Positions 25,312 to 34,002 of a stretch of 64,000 bases of DNA are shown here, piece by piece. The translations under genes were made by a program, and so were the position numbers. Under the pieces are notes generated by a model that was not told where the DNA came from, ran no database searches, and was given only the letters and a program-made list of their open reading frames with translations. Source of the DNA: Prochlorococcus sp. MIT 1300. GTDB lineage: Bacteria; Cyanobacteriota; Cyanobacteriia; PCC-6307; Cyanobiaceae. The stretch spans positions 310,001 through 374,000 of the forward strand of contig NZ_CP139302.1 of NCBI RefSeq assembly GCF_034092375.1. Direction: 5' to 3'. Positions within the stretch are counted from its first letter, which is position 1; each line of letters starts with the position of its first letter.

Positions 25312-25991
25312 TCAACATATAGCTCATATGACTTTTGACAGGCCTCATCAATTTCTGCTTCTGATAAATAATTTGCCTCAATACAGATATTAGCAATTCT
25401 TCTTTTAAGAGAAAGATCGTTATCAGTCTCAAAAAAAAGATTCCCGGCTGATAGTATTCTAAACTTTAATGCTTCTATTAACTTTGCTCTGATAACTTGC
25501 TTTGACAAAGCGTAGTATGAATCAGTTGATATTCCTAGTCTAACTGGAAACGAAGTATCTATACTTGAAATGTAGGGAGCGAGAATCTCCAATACATATG
25601 GAGATTGATGGTGAATAGTTTTAGTAGATCGATGGGGCAGATATATAAAGGATTCCTTTAAAGTAACTCCCAAAGATGTTTGCACTTCTAAAAAAGTTTT
25701 CCAAAATGAAAAGTCCTCTGGAGGTACAGTATCAGTCCAGTTGATATTTTTAAATGAATAATTAGGATTTTGCAAATGTATTATTGTAGGTTCAAATGAT
25801 ACATTTATAGTCCCTGGCCAATAAGAGCTGATATCCAACCCATTTTTCTGAAAATAGGGTGTTTGTAATTTAATAGAACCTTCCGGATAAGGTGTTTTTT
25901 TAGAACAACCAGAAGCGACCCCATATCCGCTTACTATGTGACCCTCCAGCCAATCAAAACCCTTATCGGAGTAATAAGTGAGCGCAGGCAT
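25308..25991 (-). CDS. Uncharacterised protein with CTP-dependent riboflavin-kinase-like fold
   Basis: A 227-residue protein not named in any bacterial pathway I know. Residues 15-145 carry, in order, the elements of archaeal RibK (MJ0056 type): LEGHIVSGYG (15-24), a tight YWPGTINVSF (57-66) where RibK has PYEGTLNLKL, and HHQSPYVLEILAP (127-139), where RibK has YHSSEIIEIIAP. A helical C-terminal extension (150-227) is extra. It lies convergent to fmt (4-base overlap) and its start lies inside the DUF6464 gene, so it is translationally coupled. A sugar- or flavin-kinase role is inference. Confidence 0.6.
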   Translation of the reverse strand: MPALTYYSDKGFDWLEGHIVSGYGVASGCSKKTPYPEGSIKLQTPYFQKNGLDISSYWPGTINVSFEPTIIHLQNPNYSFKNINWTDTVPPEDFSFWKTFLEVQTSLGVTLKESFIYLPHRSTKTIHHQSPYVLEILAPYISSIDTSFPVRLGISTDSYYALSKQVIRAKLIEALKFRILSAGNLFFETDNDLSLKRRIANICIEANYLSEAEIDEACQKSYELYVD

Positions 25992-26313
25992 TACAATCTC
26001 CTTGCGGGTTTATAGCGCATCTTAAGAGTGGACTTCTAGCATTATATTTGCAATCTGGATTGCCTATAACCCAATAATCATCATAGAGTGTTGCATCTTT
26101 TGGTACAGATTGTTCCTTTACTAAAAGCTTAACAGTAGAAAGAGTATATTTACCATTTAACAAGGTGTACAAGTGTCTTTGTTCAAGTATAAGGTAAGAT
26201 TTGCCGTTGTTCTGGATCCAACAGCCGGGATAAGGAGTATTCTCTAAAAAGATCTTGTCAATAAGAACCTCAGAGCTGGAATTAACTAAATACAGAAGTT
26301 TCCTTGTCTTCAT
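25963..26313 (-). CDS. DUF6464 family protein
   Basis: A 116-residue protein whose C-terminal part, WVIGNPDCKYNARSPLLRCAINPQGDCNACAHLLLR, is the signature of cyanobacterial DUF6464: four cysteines in C-x(9)-C-x(7)-C-x(2)-C spacing, likely a small metal site. The N-terminal part is a short beta-rich domain with no recognised motif. ATG 26313 overlaps the TerC stop (ATGA), and its 3' end overlaps the riboflavin-kinase-like gene by 29 bases. Confidence 0.7.
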   Translation of the reverse strand: MKTRKLLYLVNSSSEVLIDKIFLENTPYPGCWIQNNGKSYLILEQRHLYTLLNGKYTLSTVKLLVKEQSVPKDATLYDDYWVIGNPDCKYNARSPLLRCAINPQGDCNACAHLLLR

Positions 26314-27032
26314 GGTAAAGTGTAATCAGTACGTTTAGAGAAACCCCAAGCAAACAATAATATAATAATTGTCATAACCAACCATTGGGGTATAGTTATG
26401 CCGGTAAATAAAAGTAGCACAATCAATTTAAAACCTACAAAACCTACAGCTAGATATCCCGCCATCTCCAATCTTGTAAATTCCTCTAACCAACCCACGA
26501 AGAGTCCAGAAGTGAACCTCAAAGCTAATACACCTATAATTGCGCCAGTTATAACAAGAAGAAGTTGATCACTTATCGCAACAGCTGCCGCAACACTATC
26601 TATAGAAAATGCTAAGTCTGTAAGTGCCAAAAGTATTACTGTTTTAAGCATGGATACTGATGTGTTTCGAGGTTCGTCGCCATCATTTTCCTTCGAGATT
26701 TCACTATTTTCCGTAGATATTAGCTTCCTGACAAAAATGGAGGTGAGATATAACCCTGCGACAAGTTGAATAATTGGGTACTTAAGCACAAGATTAGCAG
26801 TTAGGATCAATATGATCCTGAGGACTAAAGCCAAAAGAATTCCTATATTTAAAGCCCAACGTTGACTTTCGAGAGATCCTTGTGATCTAGCTATAGCGGC
26901 TAAGGCAATAGCATTATCTGCAGACAAGACAATCTCTAGTGAAACCAATACTGGCAACAAGGGTGCAAGCTCAGCCCACTTATCAACACCATCGAGAAGT
27001 GGGCCTAGTGATTCCAACGCTGCAGAATCCAT
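26310..27032 (-). CDS. TerC-family integral membrane protein
   Basis: A 240-residue protein with about seven transmembrane helices and the TerC motifs VSLEIVLSADNAIALAAIA (~30-48, with the conserved Asp-Asn) and LTDLAFSIDSVAAAVAI (~135-151). Bacterial relatives (Alx, TerC, MeeY) export manganese or help metalate exported proteins; plant TERC is needed for thylakoid biogenesis. It is first of a three-gene overlapping reverse-strand cassette with DUF6464 and the riboflavin-kinase-like protein. Confidence 0.9.
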   Translation of the reverse strand: MDSAALESLGPLLDGVDKWAELAPLLPVLVSLEIVLSADNAIALAAIARSQGSLESQRWALNIGILLALVLRIILILTANLVLKYPIIQLVAGLYLTSIFVRKLISTENSEISKENDGDEPRNTSVSMLKTVILLALTDLAFSIDSVAAAVAISDQLLLVITGAIIGVLALRFTSGLFVGWLEEFTRLEMAGYLAVGFVGFKLIVLLLFTGITIPQWLVMTIIILLFAWGFSKRTDYTLP

Positions 27033-27127
27033 CAGTCAAAGCTTATACATGTGAATTTCAGCATTAACCATCAGGTGTTGGTAAAGTCCTACCATTAAGA
27101 CTAGAAAAAATCAGATTGATACTCAAT

Positions 27128-27871
27128 ATGCGCATCCAGTCAGATCTTTGCCACATTGATCAAAGTCGCTGTGTAGTGAAGGTTTCTGCATTCGAAAATG
27201 ATGGGGAAAATCTAATTGGAAGCGCATTAGGTGAAGCCAACGGCGCAGAGGATGCCGAATCAAGAGCCCTAAAGCGACTAATGGAAAGGGTCAGCACCGA
27301 AAGTTCACTCAACACATCTGACAAAGAGAATCAAGCACACATATTATCCAAGCAAATAGATAAACCCAAACATATAGCGGAAGAATCAAAAAAAGGCGCA
27401 TCATTTAAGACAAAAGAAGTGATACCCAGTTCAAGTGCAATTCATAATCAAATTCCAAGTGAAGACCCAGAAGACTGGACTGAAGAGCTAGCTCAAGTTG
27501 AGCTTGAAATCAAAAGAATAGGCTGGTCAAGAATAGATGAATCTAAATATTTAGATCGTGCTATGGGTTATAGTAGTAGACAGTTAATTACCCAATATAG
27601 CGAGCTAATTAGTTATCTTAATCAACTTAAGAAGTTCGTTAAAGATGAGTCACCTGAATCAGCCGATATCCCTTTAAAAAGAGGTGATTTAATAACAGAA
27701 TCAAACAGTATTCTCAAGGAACTGAACTGGGACATAGCAAAAAGTAGAGCCTATCTCCTTGAATCCATGAAAGTAAAGAGTAGGCAAGACTTATCTGATG
27801 AGAAGCTAATGCAATTTAATAATATACTGTTGGAGAAATTAAAATTAAAATTAAATAAGGATTTGAGTTAG
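27128..27871 (+). CDS. Conserved cyanobacterial hypothetical protein
   Basis: A 247-residue protein I do not recognise by function. Residues ~1-55 form a small compact domain (CVVKVSAFENDGENLIGSALGEANGAEDAESRALKRLMERV), followed by a disordered Ser/Lys/Glu-rich linker (~60-115) and a helical C-terminal domain (EEIKRIGWSR-type, YLDRAMGYSSRQLITQYSEL and ILKELNWDIAKSRAYLLESM). I use ATG 27128 rather than the TTG at 27116. It precedes mfd, so a DNA-repair link is possible but unproven. Confidence 0.65.
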   Translation: MRIQSDLCHIDQSRCVVKVSAFENDGENLIGSALGEANGAEDAESRALKRLMERVSTESSLNTSDKENQAHILSKQIDKPKHIAEESKKGASFKTKEVIPSSSAIHNQIPSEDPEDWTEELAQVELEIKRIGWSRIDESKYLDRAMGYSSRQLITQYSELISYLNQLKKFVKDESPESADIPLKRGDLITESNSILKELNWDIAKSRAYLLESMKVKSRQDLSDEKLMQFNNILLEKLKLKLNKDLS

Positions 27872-27919
27872 GAATTGTATAAATAATATCTTGTTATAGG
27901 GAGAAAATATCGTGTTAAC

Positions 27920-27944
27920 AAATCAAGAGGCGATATCTTGATTT
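27920..27944 (+). terminator. Probable weak terminator
   Basis: AAATCAAGA (27920-27928) pairs with TCTTGATTT (27936-27944), followed by two more T residues. AT-rich and short of a full U tract, so termination may be partial. It lies between the hypothetical gene and mfd. Confidence 0.5.
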
Positions 27945-28000
27945 TTAGGCTAACCTTACTGAATAACTAAAATTCTACCTTAAGGGCATTTTTAACAATT

Positions 28001-31000
28001 ATGGTATTGGACTCAATAATTGAACAAATAGAAGGAAGCACACTAACAGAAAGTCTTCTTAAACGAGTCAAGGGTAAAGATAGGCTAACTCTTTCGGGGG
28101 CTTCAAGATCAATTAGAGCAATCACTACAACTGCATTTTCTAGAAGGGAAAAAAGGCCTTTGCTTGTTGTAGTACCCACTTTAGAAGAAGCTGGGAGATG
28201 GATTTCATTGCTGGAAATAATGTCGTGGCGCTCAGTACAACTATATCCAACAAGTGAATGTTCACCTTATGATGAATTTGAACCTACTACTGAAATAATA
28301 TGGGGACAATTACAAGTTTTAGGAGAGCTACTAAACAATCAAAACAACTCAGATTTAGCGATTGTAACAACAGAAAGAGCTCTTCAACCACATCTTCCGC
28401 CAAAAAGTATATTCGAACAAAATTGTAGGTCCATTAAGCAAGGAGACAATATTGATATTAAACTTTTGTCCAATGAGTTAGCAAACCTGGGCTACAAGAA
28501 AGTTCCAACAACAGAACAAGAGGGGACATGGAGTAGAAGAGGAGACATAGTTGATATATACCCTGTAAGTAATGAATTACCGATTAGGCTAGAATTATTT
28601 GACGAAGAATTAGAAAAGCTAAGAGAGTTTGATCCTACGACCCAACGATCACTAGACCCAATAAAAAGTGTGACTTTAACACCTACTAGCTTTAACCCGT
28701 TAATAGAAAATATCTTAAAAGTAAATGATTATTTAGAGCAGATTATCTCGAAACAATTGAAGTCGAAGAACAACCTAAACAATGGCAACCTAAGTCTCCG
28801 TAGATACCTAGGTCTAGCATGGAATGAACCGTCCTCCCTTCTTGATTACATACACCCAGAATCCTTTGTGGTAATTGATGAGCGTAAGCATTGCATTGCA
28901 CATGCAAAACAATGGCTAGAACACGTTGAACAACAATATAAAGATTTGACCAAAGATCATATTGATGATATTACAGACTGCAAAACGCTTATACCAAGTT
29001 ACCACTCTTCAATAAGCAAATGTTTTAATCAAGTAGACTCTTTATCTGGCTTTGACACAGCTGAATTATTCGAGGAACTCCAAACCCTAAATCAATTTGA
29101 TTTAGCAGGTCGTCCTATCGAATGTTTCCCTAATCAATTTGGTAAAATTTCAGAGCATATAAAGAAGCTTAACCAAGAAAACTATCTAACATGGCTTGTA
29201 TCAATTCAACCGAGCCGGGCTGTTGCTCTTCTAGAAGAGCATGACTGCATAACTAAATTTGTAGCTAATGATTTAGATAAAACTTCCATTAATAGATTGA
29301 TTAAGCAAAAAACCCCCGTAGCTCTGAAACTTAAGAAGAACAGTGAAATAGAAGGTTTCAAGTTACCAGCCTGGAAAATAGCTTTAGTAACTGACAAGGA
29401 ATTCTTTGGGCAACATACTCTAGCTTCTTCGAGTTATGTAAGGAGACGAAGTAGAGCATCTAGTAAAACCGTAGATCCCAACAAGATGCAAAGGGGAGAC
29501 TATGTCGTTCATCGCAATCATGGAATAGGTCGTTTCCTAGGAATGGATAAAATGGCGATCTCAGGTAAAGCAAGAGACTATCTTGTTGTTGAGTATCTTG
29601 ATGGAACTTTAAGAGTTGCTGCAGATCAACTTGGAACTCTGGGGCGATTTAGAGCTAACACTGATACCCCACCTAAACTAAACAAAATGGGCGGAACTGT
29701 CTGGGATAAAACAAAAGAGAAGGCACGGAAATCAATACAGAAGGTGGCAATTGATCTAGTGAAGTTGTACGCAGAAAGAACCAATTCGGTTGGTTTCTCC
29801 TATCCACCAGATGGGCCATGGCAAATCGAACTAGAAGACTCATTCCCATACGAAGCAACGCCAGATCAAGTAAGAGCAGTTGCAGATGTAAAGAAAGATA
29901 TGGAGCATGAAAGGCCTATGGATAGGTTGATATGTGGCGATGTTGGATTCGGAAAAACAGAGGTCGCTATTAGGGCAATATTTAAGGCAATTACAGCTGG
30001 AAAGCAAGCAATTGTACTAGCCCCAACCACGGTATTAGCCCAGCAACATTGGAGAACAATCGCGGAAAGGTATTCTCCTTATCCAATAAAAGTTGCATTA
30101 TTAAATAGATTTAAAACCACATTAGAAAAAAATAATATCATTCAGCAACTCCAAAATGGCAATATTGACTTAGTTGTAGGTACACATATTCTACTAAATA
30201 AAAAGATAACCTATGACAAGCTTGGTTTATTAGTTATTGATGAAGAACAGCGTTTTGGAGTAAAGCAAAAGGAGAAAATCAAAGACCTGAAAAAACAAGT
30301 TGATGTTCTTACTCTTTCTGCAACTCCCATTCCCAGAACCCTTTATATGAGCCTATCTGGAGTTAGAGAAATGAGTCTTATTACTACGCCACCCCCTTTA
30401 AGAAGGGCAATCAAAACTCATCTCGCCGAAATGGATAACGACGCAGTTAGAAGTGCTATAAAGCAAGAAATTGATCGCGGAGGTCAAGTATTTTACGTCG
30501 TCCCTAGAATTGAGGGTATTGATAATGTTGCTATTAGGCTAAAACAAATGCTGCCTTCAATTAAGTTGATAGTAGCCCATGGTCAAATGCCTGAGGGTGA
30601 ATTAGAGAGTGCCATGGTTGCATTTAATGCTGGAGAATACGATGTAATGTTGTGTACTACTATTATAGAGAGTGGTCTAGATATTCCAAGAGTTAACACT
30701 ATATTGATTGAGGATTCCCAGAAATTTGGTTTATCACAGCTGTACCAATTAAGAGGAAGAGTAGGAAGAAGTGGTGTTCAAGCTCATGCTTGGTTGTTCT
30801 ATCCAAATGACTCCTTGCTAAGTGACGCTGCAAGAAAAAGGCTCAGAGCAATAAAAGAATTCACGCAATTAGGCAGTGGATATCAACTAGCAATGAGAGA
30901 TATGGAGATAAGAGGCGTTGGCAATCTTTTAGGGGTTGAACAAAGTGGACAAATGGAAATTATAGGTTTCGACCTCTATATGGAGATGTTGCAAGAGTGC

Positions 31001-31570
31001 ATGGCAGAAATTAATGGACAGTCTATACCTCAAGTTGATGAAGTTCAAATAGATTTACCGGTCACTGCCTTTATCCCAGGTGACTGGATAACAGAACCCG
31101 ATGAAAAAATTGCTGCCTATCGTTCTGCATCTAATTGCAAAAACAATAAAGAACTAGTTGAGCTAACAGCGTCATGGACAGATCGTTATGGCAACTTACC
31201 AGGATCAGTACAAGCTCTTATAGAAATAATGCAATTGAAGTTAGTGGCGAAAAAATGTGGTTTTTCACGAATAAGGCAAGAAAAACAGAATGTGGTACTG
31301 GAAACTCCAATGGAAGAACCTGGATTTCGCCTAATACGAAAGGGGATCCCTGAACATCTACATACCAGATTCGTTTACCAAGCTGCTACAGGTCGGTCGG
31401 CTAAAGTCACTGTTAGAGGTATTGGTGTTTTGCCAATAGAGAAACTGATCGACCAGCTTAAGGATTGGCTATTACTTATGAGTAAACAAATACCTGATGA
31501 AATTCAAGACCGTATATTCCAAGAAGAAGAGCTAACCACCAAAAAGAACGAAACTGTTCTATCGATTTAG
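28001..31570 (+). CDS. mfd: Transcription-repair coupling factor Mfd
   Basis: A 1189-residue DNA translocase that removes RNA polymerase stalled at lesions and recruits UvrA. It has the UvrB-like N-terminal region (PTSECSPYDEFEPT), the RNA-polymerase interaction domain (KMQRGDYVVHRNHGIGRF, ~495-515) and a RecG-type helicase core: GDVGFGKTEVAIRA (Walker A, ~645), DEEQRFG, LSATPIPRTLYMSL, VTTIIESGLDIPRVNT-type CTTIIESGLDIPR and QLRGRVGRS. The TRCF C-terminal domain follows. Full length; ATG 28001. Confidence 0.97.
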   Translation: MVLDSIIEQIEGSTLTESLLKRVKGKDRLTLSGASRSIRAITTTAFSRREKRPLLVVVPTLEEAGRWISLLEIMSWRSVQLYPTSECSPYDEFEPTTEIIWGQLQVLGELLNNQNNSDLAIVTTERALQPHLPPKSIFEQNCRSIKQGDNIDIKLLSNELANLGYKKVPTTEQEGTWSRRGDIVDIYPVSNELPIRLELFDEELEKLREFDPTTQRSLDPIKSVTLTPTSFNPLIENILKVNDYLEQIISKQLKSKNNLNNGNLSLRRYLGLAWNEPSSLLDYIHPESFVVIDERKHCIAHAKQWLEHVEQQYKDLTKDHIDDITDCKTLIPSYHSSISKCFNQVDSLSGFDTAELFEELQTLNQFDLAGRPIECFPNQFGKISEHIKKLNQENYLTWLVSIQPSRAVALLEEHDCITKFVANDLDKTSINRLIKQKTPVALKLKKNSEIEGFKLPAWKIALVTDKEFFGQHTLASSSYVRRRSRASSKTVDPNKMQRGDYVVHRNHGIGRFLGMDKMAISGKARDYLVVEYLDGTLRVAADQLGTLGRFRANTDTPPKLNKMGGTVWDKTKEKARKSIQKVAIDLVKLYAERTNSVGFSYPPDGPWQIELEDSFPYEATPDQVRAVADVKKDMEHERPMDRLICGDVGFGKTEVAIRAIFKAITAGKQAIVLAPTTVLAQQHWRTIAERYSPYPIKVALLNRFKTTLEKNNIIQQLQNGNIDLVVGTHILLNKKITYDKLGLLVIDEEQRFGVKQKEKIKDLKKQVDVLTLSATPIPRTLYMSLSGVREMSLITTPPPLRRAIKTHLAEMDNDAVRSAIKQEIDRGGQVFYVVPRIEGIDNVAIRLKQMLPSIKLIVAHGQMPEGELESAMVAFNAGEYDVMLCTTIIESGLDIPRVNTILIEDSQKFGLSQLYQLRGRVGRSGVQAHAWLFYPNDSLLSDAARKRLRAIKEFTQLGSGYQLAMRDMEIRGVGNLLGVEQSGQMEIIGFDLYMEMLQECMAEINGQSIPQVDEVQIDLPVTAFIPGDWITEPDEKIAAYRSASNCKNNKELVELTASWTDRYGNLPGSVQALIEIMQLKLVAKKCGFSRIRQEKQNVVLETPMEEPGFRLIRKGIPEHLHTRFVYQAATGRSAKVTVRGIGVLPIEKLIDQLKDWLLLMSKQIPDEIQDRIFQEEELTTKKNETVLSI

Positions 31571-31594
31571 GGAGGACGATTACCTAAATGGTCA

Positions 31595-31819
31595 GTGAAT
31601 CCACAGTTTCCGAAGAAATTAGGTAAATTTCTTCGAATTGCGTTTTCGAAATTGGGCGAATATCTAGATATTGGAACAAGTCAGGCCCCTTTTGCATATA
31701 TGGGTACCCTTGTAAGTCTTGTTGCAGTGGCAATTTACCTTCTTTCAGCTCGAGATGCAGGGAATGACGACGATGACTCTGATTCTGGCAGTGGAGGTCT
31801 TATGCAGCCTATCTCCTAA
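31595..31819 (+). CDS. Small one-helix membrane protein, start uncertain
   Basis: A 74-residue protein beginning at GTG 31595. It has an amphipathic segment (KFLRIAFSKLGEYLDIG), a transmembrane helix (FAYMGTLVSLVAVAIYLLSAR, ~33-53) and an acidic glycine-rich tail (DDDDSDSGSGG). It is not a family I can name. A good ribosome site GGAGG (31571-31575) and ATG 31588 lie just upstream but in another frame, which runs 12 codons to a stop. Either the GTG is used, or there has been a frame change here. Confidence 0.55.
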   Translation: MNPQFPKKLGKFLRIAFSKLGEYLDIGTSQAPFAYMGTLVSLVAVAIYLLSARDAGNDDDDSDSGSGGLMQPIS

Positions 31820-31847
31820 CAGTAGAAAACTAATGGCGATGTAGTTA

Positions 31848-32162
31848 TTAGGTAGTAGTTAACAAGGATTTTAATTTCTCACGAAATTCACCCTTTTGCA
31901 TCCCACCCTTTAACTCTCCATGAACTTCAAACTCTGAGTCAGGATTACTTACCAACAAATAGGTAGGCCATCCCATTCCTTCCTTTTTTGGATATTTAGA
32001 GAGCAATATCTTGCGATATTTTCTATAGACTTCGGCGTCTTGCAGTTTAACACTTACAAAATTTAATTCAAGTTCTTCGCATACTTTTTGATCATAGTGA
32101 CTCATCCTATGACATGTTCCACAATCCTCGGAGCTAAATTTAATCATCGTAAGATCATTCAT
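31848..32162 (-). CDS. Thioredoxin-fold protein
   Basis: A 104-residue small thioredoxin-like protein. MIKFSSEDCGTCHRMSHYD puts a CGTC redox motif at residues ~14-17, and GMGWPTYLLVSN supplies the structural cis-proline region. The usual WCGPC is absent. It has no signal peptide, so it is probably cytoplasmic. The fold and two-cysteine site support disulfide or thiol-redox work, but partners are unknown. Confidence 0.8.
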   Translation of the reverse strand: MNDLTMIKFSSEDCGTCHRMSHYDQKVCEELELNFVSVKLQDAEVYRKYRKILLSKYPKKEGMGWPTYLLVSNPDSEFEVHGELKGGMQKGEFREKLKSLLTTT

Positions 32163-32279
32163 TTCAATAAGGTCTGTTTTCTTTTTAAATTAACCGCTTT
32201 TCAATAGAAAAGCAAGAAAAGTTGATCAGTCTTCATAACAAACTAAACTACAGCTTATATATTTTATCACAGAAAATTC

Positions 32280-32930
32280 TTAGGTATTATTTCTAGCTAT
32301 AACAGCAAAGAAAGGGTCTCCATTACTAGACCAAAGCTGCTTTAAGCCTAAAGGCTGTGTATTTTCCGCTATTGTTCTTACAACGGTCCATCTCTGAGCT
32401 TCCAAAATACTACTAATACACTTAATTCTTTCTTCATCGCTCGATTCCGTCCAAATTCTTGGAGCTTTATTCCAAAATGCACGATTACTAAATGATATTA
32501 TTAGCTTGCCACCTGGCCTAGTAATTCGTAAAAGTTCTTCCGCAATTGGCTCTGGATACTGTAAGTATTGCCACCCAGCTACTATTAAAACCATATCAAT
32601 GCTGTTAGATTCTAATGGAATTTCATAGTCTCTATTTAAGTTCTGTACCCAGAAGTGATTCAAGTCTTGATTTGCTTCCAACTCCTCCTTATTAAGGCCA
32701 TGACCTATAACCTCATTACAAGAATGCTCTTGGGGAAGGTGGCTTACCCAACTACTCATCAAATCTAAAACATCAATAGTCGGTTCAAAAACTTCTGAAT
32801 ATAGAGAGGTTAGTCTGGAACGAAACCCGGAGTCTAAGTGATGCACGTATCGAGGCTGAGAGTAGAAATCTTCGTCGGGACTATTGTCTAGTTTTAATCT
32901 ATCATTCTCATTTAAAACAACTACTGTCAT
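32280..32930 (-). CDS. Class I SAM-dependent methyltransferase-like protein
   Basis: A 216-residue methyltransferase-type protein. Recognisable parts are VLDLMSSWVSHLP (~54-66, motif I position), EVIGHGLNKEEL, IDMVLIVAGWQYLQYPEPIAEELLRITRPGGKLIISFSNRAFW (motifs II-III, ~110-153). The glycine-rich motif I (GxGxG) is replaced by D-L-M-S-S-W, as in a cyanobacterial subgroup of type 11 methyltransferases. Substrate unknown. It sits in a small accessory patch with the thioredoxin-like gene. Confidence 0.75.
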   Translation of the reverse strand: MTVVVLNENDRLKLDNSPDEDFYSQPRYVHHLDSGFRSRLTSLYSEVFEPTIDVLDLMSSWVSHLPQEHSCNEVIGHGLNKEELEANQDLNHFWVQNLNRDYEIPLESNSIDMVLIVAGWQYLQYPEPIAEELLRITRPGGKLIISFSNRAFWNKAPRIWTESSDEERIKCISSILEAQRWTVVRTIAENTQPLGLKQLWSSNGDPFFAVIARNNT

Positions 32931-32976
32931 GATGATGAATATAATGGTCTAACAACTTTATCTTAAGGTATAGCAA

Positions 32977-33348
32977 TTAGTTTGTTTTGTCGTTAACCAA
33001 TGAAATTAGAGAACCTGACACAAATACCATAAAAATTAAAATTGGCATAAAAAAATAACTTTTATCCGAAAAGGAGATACTAGAGACAAAGTAGATGGAG
33101 CCAAAAACAGAAGAGAGCCAAAACAAAAATAAAACAATGAAAGAATGAATTTTAAAAAGCTTAGACTTATTAATGCTTTTGGGAAGTCTTAAATTCTTAT
33201 TAAAGATACCAATATGAATATAAACGTAAAATACGGAATAGAGTGAAACCATCCAAAAAGAATATCCTTCTCTGGCAAAGTGGTACACAGAAAATAAAGA
33301 AAGAATACTTGCTATAAAAACGATTAGAGAGTCAAGTGTTGATTTCAT
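32977..33348 (-). CDS. Orphan membrane protein
   Basis: A 123-residue, very hydrophobic protein with four predicted helices (about residues 7-24, 30-48, 68-88 and 94-115). It has no recognised motif. Lys/Asn-rich loops and extreme AT content set it apart from the core genes around it. Start ATG 33348 is clean. Possibly strain-specific; no function can be suggested from sequence alone. Confidence 0.55.
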   Translation of the reverse strand: MKSTLDSLIVFIASILSLFSVYHFAREGYSFWMVSLYSVFYVYIHIGIFNKNLRLPKSINKSKLFKIHSFIVLFLFWLSSVFGSIYFVSSISFSDKSYFFMPILIFMVFVSGSLISLVNDKTN

Positions 33349-33393
33349 CTACATATATTAGGTTAAATGAATAGAGTTATCTGTCTTATACTA

Positions 33394-33792
33394 TTATCTA
33401 AATCTTCTGGAACCAGAATACTGATATCGCTTATTGATCTTCTTACAAATTAATGAAATCACTTTTACGAGCCTCCATAAGCCTCCAAAGAGAATGAAGG
33501 TTGACAACACAGCAAATGCAAGCAAGGTCATAACGAAAAGAAGATTAACAAAAGCGATTATAAATTGATATAGACCAACAACTAGTTCTTTAAAAGACTC
33601 ATTGGTAATAAGGATCCAATCAAAATTTACTAATAATGTATATAATATTATTAGAGCGCCTAGACCGAAAAGGGAAATTAATATTCCCTCAAGAGATTGC
33701 CTAATAATAGATTTCTTTTGTTGTTTATCTTTTGTACTAAAAACCTTCCTTGAACGTTCTTTCTGCCTGGGGAATCGTTTATTTATAAGCAT
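33394..33792 (-). CDS. Orphan membrane protein
   Basis: A 132-residue protein with a basic N-terminus (RFPRQKERSRKVFSTKDKQQKK), two long hydrophobic segments (~35-56 and ~70-105) and a basic C-terminus (KKINKRYQYSGSRRFR). The basic-hydrophobic-basic layout suggests a small inner-membrane protein with cytosolic ends. No family recognised. It is 45 bases from the neighbouring orphan membrane gene in the same direction, so the two could be one unit. Confidence 0.5.
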   Translation of the reverse strand: MLINKRFPRQKERSRKVFSTKDKQQKKSIIRQSLEGILISLFGLGALIILYTLLVNFDWILITNESFKELVVGLYQFIIAFVNLLFVMTLLAFAVLSTFILFGGLWRLVKVISLICKKINKRYQYSGSRRFR

Positions 33793-33914
33793 AAGACTAA
33801 TATTTGTTGGTGCCCATAAAGATCTCGACCAGGGAGAGTTTACCGTTAATTAAATAGTTAAAGTAACTTCCTGAAATGGAATTATTACGGGTTTCCTGTT
33901 TACGGAATGAACTA

Positions 33915-33942
33915 TTGACTATATAAAAAAGAGATTTATAAA
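33915..33942 (+). promoter_or_regulatory. Promoter-like sequence with no downstream gene
   Basis: TTGACT (33915-33920) and TATAAA (33937-33942) are 16 bases apart, as in sigma-70 promoters. Going right, only a 7-codon ORF and then the antisense side of the DUF4335 gene follow. In AT-rich DNA such matches occur by chance, so support is weak. Confidence 0.3.
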
Positions 33943-34002
33943 CCATGGCAAAATCTGGATATGTGTAAAAGCTCCCTAATTTTGACTAAAAGTTTATATA
34001 AG

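Noticed and set aside
33915-34002. A small regulatory RNA driven by the promoter-like TTGACT/TATAAA
   Set aside because: Such matches are common in AT-rich DNA and no terminator or conserved structure follows, so only the promoter-like site is listed at low confidence.
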